Made by a program: the position numbers and the translations under genes. Shown piece after piece: positions 1-5,325 of a stretch of 5,325 nucleotides of DNA. The DNA comes from Flavobacteriales bacterium UBA958 (GTDB taxonomy: Bacteria; Bacteroidota; Bacteroidia; Flavobacteriales_D; Crocinitomicaceae), in the NCBI GenBank assembly GCA_002293045.1, contig DBCM01000164.1, positions 6,335 through 11,659 of the forward strand, in the 5' to 3' direction. How positions within the stretch are numbered: the stretch's first letter is position 1; each line of letters opens with the position of its first letter. The notes beneath the pieces are model-generated. The model made no database searches and was not told where the DNA came from. It saw only the letters and a list, made by a program, of their open reading frames with translations.

Positions 1-834
1 GAAATTGGAACGGGTCACCATGTAAATACCAGCGGTAACCATCGTCGCAGCATGGATCAATGCCGATACTGGGGTTGGTCCGGCCATGGCATCAGGAAGC
101 CAGGTGAATAATGGAATTTGAGCACTTTTTCCGGTGGCGGCCAAAAACAAACACAAGGTAATGGCAACAATTAAAACGCTATTCAATGAAATACCATCAA
201 CGCTTCCACTCTTTACCATCGTTGAAATGGCATCAAATTCAAGGGTGTGAAACGTATTTAGGATCATAAACAGGGCAAATACAAGACCTGCATCTCCGAT
301 GCGATTCATTACGAATGCTTTTCGGGCAGCAAGGCTGTTGGCCATTCCTTTTTCAAGGTCGCTGTAATGGAAGCCAATGAGTAGAAATGAACAAATACCA
401 ACCCCTTCCCATCCAAAGAATAATATGAAGTAATTGCTTCCCAACACGAGCAAGAGCATGGCGAAAATAAATAAGTTCAAGTAGGTGAAAAACTTATAAT
501 AACCCTCATCGTGAGCCATGTACCCCATGGAGAAAATGTGGATGAGTGTTCCAATACCCGTAATGATTAAAGCCATCCATATCGAAAGCTGGTCGATTAG
601 AAAGCTCGCTTGAATGTCGAAACTGTCCAGGTGAATCAGTCGAAATAAGGTCACTTTAACCGGTTCATTAATTTGATTAAAGAAGCTAAGAATAATCAAA
701 AAGGCAAAGGCAATTACTGCAGTACCAATGCCTCCAGAGATTGATTTAGGGAGATGCTTTCCGAATAATCCATTGATGCTTGCACCCAATAAAGGCAGGC
801 AAAGTAATATGATTAAGAGCGTTGATATCGTCAT
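1..834 (-). CDS. nuoL: NADH-quinone oxidoreductase subunit L (N-terminal part, 3' end outside window)
   Basis: Antiporter-like proton-pumping subunit at the far end of the membrane arm of complex I. The 278 visible residues are open to the left edge; the family is usually just over 600 residues, so somewhat under half is present. Diagnostic pieces are GWEGVGICSFLLIGF at 141-155 with the essential TM5 glutamate (E143), NRIGDAG at 177-183, and GKSAQIPLFTWLPDAMAGP at 235-253 followed by PVSALIHAATMVTAGIYMV, which supply the channel lysine (K236) and histidine (H261). About eight hydrophobic segments are visible, at roughly 3-22, 34-52, 83-101, 113-131, 133-156, 177-193, 219-233 and 258-275. The ATG lies 2 nt after the nuoK stop and is the natural start, since the protein begins directly with its first membrane helix. 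AACGGA stands 5 nt before the ATG; no good Shine-Dalgarno is seen. The match to NuoL rather than NuoM or NuoN rests on these motifs and on the place after nuoK. Confidence 0.97.
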   Translation of the reverse strand, partial: MTISTLLIILLCLPLLGASINGLFGKHLPKSISGGIGTAVIAFAFLIILSFFNQINEPVKVTLFRLIHLDSFDIQASFLIDQLSIWMALIITGIGTLIHIFSMGYMAHDEGYYKFFTYLNLFIFAMLLLVLGSNYFILFFGWEGVGICSFLLIGFHYSDLEKGMANSLAARKAFVMNRIGDAGLVFALFMILNTFHTLEFDAISTMVKSGSVDGISLNSVLIVAITLCLFLAATGKSAQIPLFTWLPDAMAGPTPVSALIHAATMVTAGIYMVTRSNF

Positions 835-836
835 GA

Positions 837-1154
837 TTATCCGTTTAACTTATTAAATAAACTCACATCGATGCTTCGTAAATGGCGATACGCAAGGATA
901 AGAATGGAGAGTCCCACCGTTGCCTCTGCGGCTGCAACAACAATAATGAAGAAAACAAAAATTTGTGCATCTGCATTGCCATAATAGGTTGAAAAAGAAA
1001 CAAAGAGGAGGTTGACGGCATTCAACATAAGTTCAATGCACATTAACAGTACGATCATATTTCTTCGAATCATTACGCCAAATGCGCCAATAACGAAGAG
1101 GAGCGTGGCCAAGATGACAAAAAAGTCAATATTAACAGTTGCTGAAGTTCCCAT
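837..1154 (-). CDS. nuoK: NADH-quinone oxidoreductase subunit K
   Basis: Small membrane subunit of complex I (MrpC/ND4L family), taking part in the proton path between NuoJ, NuoN and NuoH. It has 105 residues, the usual family length, and three membrane helices at about 9-28, 33-54 and 64-90. The two conserved intramembrane glutamates are present: E41 in CIELMLNAVNL and E77 in AAAEATVGLSI. The start chosen is the ATG at 1154, one base after the nuoJ stop. The frame stays open upstream to 1316, but that stretch overlaps nuoJ, is not hydrophobic and has no counterpart in NuoK. The region before the ATG is AT-rich (TTGATTAAT) with no Shine-Dalgarno, so translation probably depends on ribosomes finishing nuoJ. 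The stop is followed after 2 nt by nuoL. Confidence 0.97.
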   Translation of the reverse strand: MGTSATVNIDFFVILATLLFVIGAFGVMIRRNMIVLLMCIELMLNAVNLLFVSFSTYYGNADAQIFVFFIIVVAAAEATVGLSILILAYRHLRSIDVSLFNKLNG

Positions 1155-1155
1155 A

Positions 1156-1671
1156 TTAATCAATTGTTTGTTTATCGCGTTTCGCAAGTAAGATGGCTCC
1201 CACCATCGCTGAAATGAACAGGATACTTGACACTTCAAACGGAACGACAAATTTAGTAAACAAGGTATTTCCGAGGTTTTCAACCAATCCAATGGTTGAG
1301 ACCGGTGCAAAATCATCCTTCTGACTTACCAGCACGATGTCTTTTAACGCAGCTATCAATACCAAGAAAAATAAGCCTCCGGCCACGGTGGAGATGATCC
1401 AAATAATCATGGGAGTTTTGGGTTCCGCATCTTTATTCAGGTTCAAGAGCATTAGAACAAAGAGGAAGAGTACCATAATTGCCCCTGCATAAACGATAAT
1501 ATTCACAATCGCCAAGAACTGGGCATTCATCATGATGTAAAGTCCGGAAATGAAAAAGAAGGTGACTACTAAATAAAGCACACTTCGAACAGGGTGTTTA
1601 CTGAGCACTACCATCATGGCGGAAGCCACAGCGAGTGCGCCTAGTATTTGTGTAATAATTGTTGCTATCAT
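1156..1671 (-). CDS. nuoJ: NADH-quinone oxidoreductase subunit J
   Basis: Membrane subunit of complex I (ND6 family) at the junction between the quinone-binding part and the antiporter subunits. It has 171 residues and five predicted helices at about 2-22, 29-47, 53-78, 88-109 and 143-163. The family signature is QFLAIVNIIVYAGAIMVLF at 51-69, which includes the conserved tyrosine (Y61) and the glycine of the TM3 pi-bulge whose rearrangement is linked to coupling. The C-terminal helix (FEVSSILFISAMVGAILLAK) also fits the family. The ATG is inside the 3' end of nuoI, sharing ATGA with its stop codon, which points to translational coupling. AACGTA lies 7 nt before the ATG; no Shine-Dalgarno is seen. 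The loop between TM4 and TM5 (about 110-142) is polar, as expected. Confidence 0.97.
   Translation of the reverse strand: MIATIITQILGALAVASAMMVVLSKHPVRSVLYLVVTFFFISGLYIMMNAQFLAIVNIIVYAGAIMVLFLFVLMLLNLNKDAEPKTPMIIWIISTVAGGLFFLVLIAALKDIVLVSQKDDFAPVSTIGLVENLGNTLFTKFVVPFEVSSILFISAMVGAILLAKRDKQTID
1668..1671 (-). other. nuoI/nuoJ ATGA stop-start overlap
   Basis: Read on the minus strand, the four bases are ATGA: ATG starts nuoJ and TGA ends nuoI. Overlaps of this kind commonly allow re-initiation by the terminating ribosome and keep subunit amounts matched. Coupling is inferred from the arrangement; the overlap itself is direct. Confidence 0.9.
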
Positions 1672-2210
1672 AAGGTAGTACGTTTGCCGGTGAATTGTCT
1701 TTTCGTAATATCGATTCGGTGATCCACAGGTTCTACCAATTTATCTTTACCGTAAATAAATTCACCGCGTTCGAATTGGGTGGGAACTAGTCGATCGGTT
1801 AAAAAGATGGCTTCCTTCGGACAAGCTTCTTCACATAGGCCACAAAAAATGCATCGCAACATGTTGATTTCATACATGGAAGCATATTTTTCCTCTCGAT
1901 ACAAGTGTTTATCAGCGTTGGTGCGCTCTGCAGAGGTCATGGTGATGGCTTCTGCCGGACATGCCACGGCACACAATCCACAAGCTGTGCAATTTTCTCG
2001 GCCTTGTTCATCCCTTTTCAGCACATGCATGCCGCGATAGATGGGAGCAAATTCTCGGGTTTCTTCTGGATATTTAATGGTTTTCCGACGCATCAAAATA
2101 TGCCGAAAGGTAACGAGCATACCTTTAATGATTCCGGGCAAGTAAAGCTTCTCCATGAAGGTCATGGGTTTATCTGAAACTACTACTTTTCTATTGGTAA
2201 GACTTTCCAT
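1668..2210 (-). CDS. nuoI: NADH-quinone oxidoreductase subunit I (2x[4Fe-4S] ferredoxin-like)
   Basis: Peripheral-arm subunit that carries clusters N6a and N6b and passes electrons from NuoG towards N2 and the quinone. It has 180 residues. Two ferredoxin-type motifs are complete: CTACGLCAVACP (C74, C77, C80, C84) and CIFCGLCEEACP (C120, C123, C126, C130). As in other 8Fe ferredoxins, the fourth cysteine of each motif probably ligates the other cluster. The N-terminal 30-45 residues (LYLPGIIKGMLVTFRHIL) form the amphipathic part that holds NuoI against NuoH. The ATG at 2210 lies 9 nt after the nuoH stop, with spacer TTAGATAAT and no Shine-Dalgarno; M16 and M19 are possible later starts but would trim the usual N-terminus. 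The C-terminal tail after residue 150 is basic and probably packs on neighbouring subunits. The 3' end overlaps nuoJ by four bases. Confidence 0.98.
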   Translation of the reverse strand: MESLTNRKVVVSDKPMTFMEKLYLPGIIKGMLVTFRHILMRRKTIKYPEETREFAPIYRGMHVLKRDEQGRENCTACGLCAVACPAEAITMTSAERTNADKHLYREEKYASMYEINMLRCIFCGLCEEACPKEAIFLTDRLVPTQFERGEFIYGKDKLVEPVDHRIDITKRQFTGKRTTL

Positions 2211-2219
2211 ATTATCTAA

Positions 2220-3254
2220 TTAAAACCAATGTTCGTATAGGGCAACAACAAAACCTGTAACCAGCATATTTACCAAGGCTATCGGTATGAGTACTTTCCA
2301 TCCAAGGTGCATAAGTTGGTCGAACCGGAACCTCGGTATGGTCCAACGTATCCACATAAAGACGAAAATCAAAAGAAAAATTTTGGCAAAAAATACCGCC
2401 ACACTTAAGATGGAAAGGAGGTTTGGACTGTCTGTAAAGTAATCCATTCCTGGGAAATTGTAGCCTCCAAAAAACAGAATCGCCATGATGGCCGAAGAAA
2501 CAAACATCGCCACATACTCCGAGAATAGGAACAGCCCCAACTTCATTGAACTGTATTCGGTGTGGTACCCTCCGATTAATTCGTTTTCACATTCTGGCAA
2601 GTCGAATGGAGCGCGATTCGTTTCTGCGAGCGCACAAATAAAGAACACTAAAAAAGCAACGGGCTGATAGAAGATGTTCCAATTCATTCCGTGTTGGCTT
2701 TCAACAATTGCTCTTAAATCCAAACTTCCAGAAATCATAATAATGGTAATGGCAGAAATACCCATGGCCAACTCGTAGGAGATCATTTGAGAGGAAGCAC
2801 GAATTGCTCCAAAGAGGGAGTACTTATTGTTAGAAGCCCAACCTCCAATCATAATGCCATATACACCAATTGAAATGATGCCAAAAGCAAATAATATCCC
2901 GATGTTTATTTCTGCAACTTGCAGAGAAATTGATCTTCCAAAAAGCTGTAAATCTGTTCCCCAAGGGATAATTGCACTCGTAATCAGTGAGGTAAACATC
3001 GCAATCCCTGGGCCCAAAATAAATAACCATTTATCGGCATTAGCGGGCGTGAAATCCTCTTTCATAAACATTTTCACCCCATCAGCAATGGGCTGTAAAA
3101 TCCCAAAAGGACCAGCCCGATCAGGACCTACGCGGTCTTGAATCCATCCGGCTAATTTTCGTTCAAAATATGTTTGATATGCTGCGATTCCTAAAGAAAT
3201 CAGAAACAACAGTACCACTAAGACCAGTTTATCTATCCAAAAAAATGTTTCCAT
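2220..3254 (-). CDS. nuoH: NADH-quinone oxidoreductase subunit H
   Basis: Membrane subunit of complex I (ND1 family) that joins the peripheral and membrane arms and forms much of the quinone-access tunnel. It has 344 residues, close to the family norm, with about eight helices at roughly 8-26, 74-96, 114-138, 157-175, 194-210, 241-264, 281-302 and 319-339. Family signatures are ERKLAGWIQDRVGPDRAGP at 31-49, LQPIADGVKMFMKED at 53-67, and AETNRAPFDLPECENELIGG at 210-229 followed by YHTEYSSMK. The acidic residues of that cytoplasmic loop (D218, E221, E223, E225), thought to link quinone reduction to proton movement, are all present. The start overlaps the nuoG stop by one base. AACGTA lies 7 nt before the ATG (AAACGTATAGGCTAATG). 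The nearby AGG is a weak Shine-Dalgarno at best. Confidence 0.98.
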   Translation of the reverse strand: METFFWIDKLVLVVLLFLISLGIAAYQTYFERKLAGWIQDRVGPDRAGPFGILQPIADGVKMFMKEDFTPANADKWLFILGPGIAMFTSLITSAIIPWGTDLQLFGRSISLQVAEINIGILFAFGIISIGVYGIMIGGWASNNKYSLFGAIRASSQMISYELAMGISAITIIMISGSLDLRAIVESQHGMNWNIFYQPVAFLVFFICALAETNRAPFDLPECENELIGGYHTEYSSMKLGLFLFSEYVAMFVSSAIMAILFFGGYNFPGMDYFTDSPNLLSILSVAVFFAKIFLLIFVFMWIRWTIPRFRFDQLMHLGWKVLIPIALVNMLVTGFVVALYEHWF

Positions 3255-3256
3255 TA
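3252..3256 (-). other. nuoG/nuoH TAATG stop-start overlap
   Basis: On the minus strand the sequence is TAATG: TAA ends nuoG and ATG, sharing one A, starts nuoH. This arrangement usually goes with re-initiation and coupled translation. The overlap is seen directly; the coupling is inferred. Confidence 0.85.
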
Positions 3257-4216
3257 GCCTATACGTTTTACCGGTTTTTCAATACTTGTGGCATATTTCC
3301 CTTGTGAAATCACGGAATTCCTACTAATTACACGAGGCCCCGCAATATTCCAATCTGCAGCGCTTTTGTGCTCGAATCTACAGTCATTACACAGCCAAGC
3401 AGTCTTGCCATCGATGTCTTCAACCTCACCATATTTATCCTTTCTAGCTGTAACTCGGTAAATTTCATTTCCAAACATCCAAACCACCGCTTTTCCACAA
3501 CACTTCGAACATGATCTTTCTGCGTCCATTGGTTTTAAAAACCACACCCGGCTTTTGAATCGGAAGGTTCTGTCTGTGAGTGCTCCAACGGGACATACAT
3601 CAATCATATTTCCTGAAAAGTCGTTTTCAACGGCTTGTTCAATAAAGGTTGAAATTTCTGCATGTTCTCCCCGATGCATGACCCCATGTACCCGTTTTTC
3701 GGTTAATTGATTGGCTACAAAAACACATCGATAACATAGGATGCATCGATTCATGTGCAATTTGATTTTATTTCCAATGTCGATAGGGTCAAAGGTTCTA
3801 CGCTCCTCCTCATATCGAGTTTTTGCACTCCCGTGCTCATATCCTAAATCTTGTAAATGGCATTCGCCGGCCTGATCACAAATGGGACAATCTAAGGGGT
3901 GATTAGCCAATAAGAATTCGACTACGCCGCCTCGATTGTTGTGCACGCGCTCACTCGTCTTGTTGTTTACCACCATTCCGTCTTGGACTGGGGTAGAGCA
4001 GGAGGCAACGAGCTTAGGTATAGGTCTGGGGTCTGCAGTAGATCCTGCAGCAACTTCTACTAAACAGGTTCTACATTTACCTCCTGTTCCAGGAAGTTTA
4101 CTGTAGTAGCACATGGCAGGAGGAACGGCATCACCGCCGATTTTACGGGCAGCATTTAAGATGCTCGTACCCGGTTCTACCTCAACCTCTATTCCGTCGA
4201 TTGTTACTTTTACCAT
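3254..4216 (-). CDS. nuoG: Short NADH-quinone oxidoreductase subunit G (Fe-S part only)
   Basis: Peripheral-arm subunit that carries electrons from NuoF towards NuoI. It has 320 residues, against roughly 700-900 in Escherichia coli, Thermus or mitochondria, and lacks the large molybdopterin-oxidoreductase-like C-terminal part. What is present is complete. A [2Fe-2S] domain (about 1-80) has C36, C48, C51 and C73 for N1b. A His-Cys motif HPLDCPICDQAGEC has H106, C110, C113 and C119 for N5. C158, C161 and C164, with C208 in VCPVGALTD, are for N4. After these comes a small zone with CSKCC (C236, C239, C240) and CNDC (C276, C279), in the place where E. coli-type NuoG binds the off-path cluster N7. 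The protein then ends in a basic tail. The ATG is 10 nt after the nuoF stop, with AACGTA 6 nt before it and only a weak GAAG next to it. The following gene starts exactly at the stop, so the short form is not a sequencing frameshift with leftover coding sequence. NuoG is the best name; 2Fe-2S-binding protein is the likely database label. Confidence 0.95.
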   Translation of the reverse strand: MVKVTIDGIEVEVEPGTSILNAARKIGGDAVPPAMCYYSKLPGTGGKCRTCLVEVAAGSTADPRPIPKLVASCSTPVQDGMVVNNKTSERVHNNRGGVVEFLLANHPLDCPICDQAGECHLQDLGYEHGSAKTRYEEERRTFDPIDIGNKIKLHMNRCILCYRCVFVANQLTEKRVHGVMHRGEHAEISTFIEQAVENDFSGNMIDVCPVGALTDRTFRFKSRVWFLKPMDAERSCSKCCGKAVVWMFGNEIYRVTARKDKYGEVEDIDGKTAWLCNDCRFEHKSAADWNIAGPRVISRNSVISQGKYATSIEKPVKRIG

Positions 4217-4226
4217 CTTCTATACG

Positions 4227-5325
4227 TTAGGCAACCACCGGTTGCTGGATTAAACCATAGTTTCTTGTCTGAGCCTCAGAAGGATGTTTAATGTGCCATT
4301 CAAATTCATCTCTGAAGTGATGAATTGCGGCAGCAACAGGCCAAGCAGCTGCATCTCCTAGGGGGCAAATAGTATTTCCTTCGATTTTTTTATTAATATC
4401 CGCTAATAAGTCGATGTCGTGCATCTGACCTTGACCGTGTTCAATTCTCGATAACACTTTTTCCATCCACCCGGTCCCTTCGCGACATGGCGAACACTGG
4501 CCGCACGATTCATGGGCATAGAATCGCGCGAAATTCCATGTATTTCTTACAATGCACTGATCTTCGTCGAAGACGATAAATCCTCCGGAACCAAGCATTG
4601 ATCCACTGGCGAATCCACCTTCTGCCAAACTTTCATAGGTCATAAGGCGATCTTCTCCTGCAGCGGTTTTCGTTACAAGGTAATGCGGTAGGATAGGAAC
4701 AGAAGAACCTCCAGGAACGCAGGCTTTTAGTTGTTTGCCATTGGCAATACCACGGCAATAGTCGTCGCCATAAATAAACTCTTCTACGCTTAATCCTAAA
4801 TCGATTTCATAGACTCCCGGTCTGGCCAAATTACCACAGGCGGAAATTAATTTGGTTCCAGTACTTCTCCCAATTCCAATGGCCGCGTATGCATCACCAC
4901 CGTCGCGAACGATTGGTACAACCGCAGCAATGGACTCGACGTTGTTCACAACGGTCGGGCACCCCCAAAGTCCTTTCACCGCAGGAAATGGCGGTTTAAT
5001 GCGTGGATTTCCGCGTTTCCCTTCTAATGATTCTAAAAGTGCCGTTTCTTCTCCACAAATGTATGCTCCTCCTCCTGGAGTTACCACTAAGTCTAAATCG
5101 TAGCCACTTCCGAGGATATTTTTTCCTAAAAATCCTTTAGCGTAGGCCTCTGCAATGGCTTTTTCCAAGATGTTCAATACATACATGAACTCACCGCGGA
5201 TGTAGATGTACGATTGATTCGCACCGAGGGCAAACGAAGAAAGGATCATTCCTTCGATTAATAAATGCGGCAACTTCTCCATCAAATACCGATCTTTAAA
5301 TGTTCCCGGTTCTGATTCATCGGCA
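4227..5325 (-). CDS. nuoF: NADH-quinone oxidoreductase subunit F (5' end outside window)
   Basis: NADH-oxidising subunit of complex I. It binds NADH and FMN and passes electrons to [4Fe-4S] cluster N3. The 365 visible residues end at TAA; the family is about 430-450 residues, so roughly the first 80, including the first glycine-rich FMN loop, lie beyond the right edge. The visible part opens with ADESEPGTFKDRYLMEKLPH, the well-known continuation of the CNADESEPGT motif. PGGGAYICGEETALLESLEG (83-102 of the fragment) follows, then RGNPRIKPPFPAVKGLWGCP and VNNVES of the NADH/FMN fold. Near the C-terminus, ESCGQCSPCREGTGW supplies C274, C277 and C280, and NTICPLGDAAAWPV supplies C320, the four ligands of N3. 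The TTG at 5285 is not a start: the frame and the family motif run unbroken through it to the edge. nuoE would be expected just upstream, and nuoG follows after 10 nt. Confidence 0.98.
   Translation of the reverse strand, partial: ADESEPGTFKDRYLMEKLPHLLIEGMILSSFALGANQSYIYIRGEFMYVLNILEKAIAEAYAKGFLGKNILGSGYDLDLVVTPGGGAYICGEETALLESLEGKRGNPRIKPPFPAVKGLWGCPTVVNNVESIAAVVPIVRDGGDAYAAIGIGRSTGTKLISACGNLARPGVYEIDLGLSVEEFIYGDDYCRGIANGKQLKACVPGGSSVPILPHYLVTKTAAGEDRLMTYESLAEGGFASGSMLGSGGFIVFDEDQCIVRNTWNFARFYAHESCGQCSPCREGTGWMEKVLSRIEHGQGQMHDIDLLADINKKIEGNTICPLGDAAAWPVAAAIHHFRDEFEWHIKHPSEAQTRNYGLIQQPVVA

Noticed and set aside
1155..1316. Upstream extension of nuoK giving a 159-residue protein starting at 1316
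   Set aside because: The extra 54 residues overlap nuoJ, are not hydrophobic, and match nothing in the NuoK family. The ATG at 1154 gives the normal 105-residue protein.
1780..2177. Two plus-strand open frames opposite nuoI
   Set aside because: They are antisense to the conserved ferredoxin motifs of nuoI, overlap each other in different frames, and resemble no protein I know.
2583..2600. Cys222 in the NuoH quinone-loop motif PECENEL, where Ala is usual in E. coli-type NuoH
   Set aside because: From memory, cysteine here is common in Bacteroidota NuoH, and all the acidic residues of the loop are kept, so I do not treat it as unusual.
2485..3141. Two plus-strand open frames and one minus-strand out-of-frame open frame inside nuoH
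   Set aside because: All lie within the fully conserved NuoH coding sequence and have no own start signals or recognisable domains.
4852..5103. Plus-strand open frame opposite nuoF
   Set aside because: It is antisense to the NADH/FMN-binding region of nuoF, and its proline- and serine-rich translation looks like a codon shadow.
5283..5285. TTG start for nuoF at 5285
   Set aside because: The reading frame continues upstream to the window edge and encodes the conserved ADESEPGTFKDRY motif, so the gene is simply cut by the edge.

Overview
The window is an ordinary and very compact stretch of a respiratory complex I (nuo) operon. Seven genes lie head to tail on the minus strand, read from the right edge to the left: nuoF (its 5' end lies outside the window), nuoG, nuoH, nuoI, nuoJ, nuoK and nuoL (its 3' end lies outside the window). 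The plus strand holds no gene I can support, only open frames that are antisense shadows of the nuo genes.

Organism: the fit is Bacteroidota, most likely Flavobacteriia-like. The main reason is the short NuoG of 320 residues, which keeps the electron-wire N-terminal part but lacks the large molybdopterin-oxidoreductase-like C-terminal part; from memory this form is typical of that group. AT-leaning base composition and starts without a clear Shine-Dalgarno sequence agree. The assignment is inference, since no rRNA or other taxonomic marker is present.

Layout: nuoF (5325-4227) is followed after 10 nt by nuoG (4216-3254). nuoH (3254-2220) overlaps the nuoG stop by one base (TAATG). nuoI (2210-1668) follows after 9 nt. 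nuoJ (1671-1156) overlaps nuoI by four bases (ATGA). nuoK (1154-837) follows after 1 nt and nuoL (834-1) after 2 nt. The largest gap between genes is 10 nt, so there is no room for an internal promoter or terminator outside coding sequence, and I see neither.

How the parts work together: NuoF oxidises NADH with FMN and passes electrons to cluster N3. NuoG carries them through N1b, N4 and N5, and NuoI through N6a and N6b towards the quinone pocket, which NuoH helps form. NuoH, NuoJ and NuoK link quinone reduction to proton movement, and NuoL is the distal antiporter-like pump. The order F-G-H-I-J-K-L is the usual bacterial order. nuoA-E would be expected beyond the right edge and nuoM-N beyond the left.

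No undescribed system was found. Points worth a second look are the domain-reduced NuoG with a remaining C-terminal cysteine set, and a short word (AACGTA) that recurs just upstream of three start codons.
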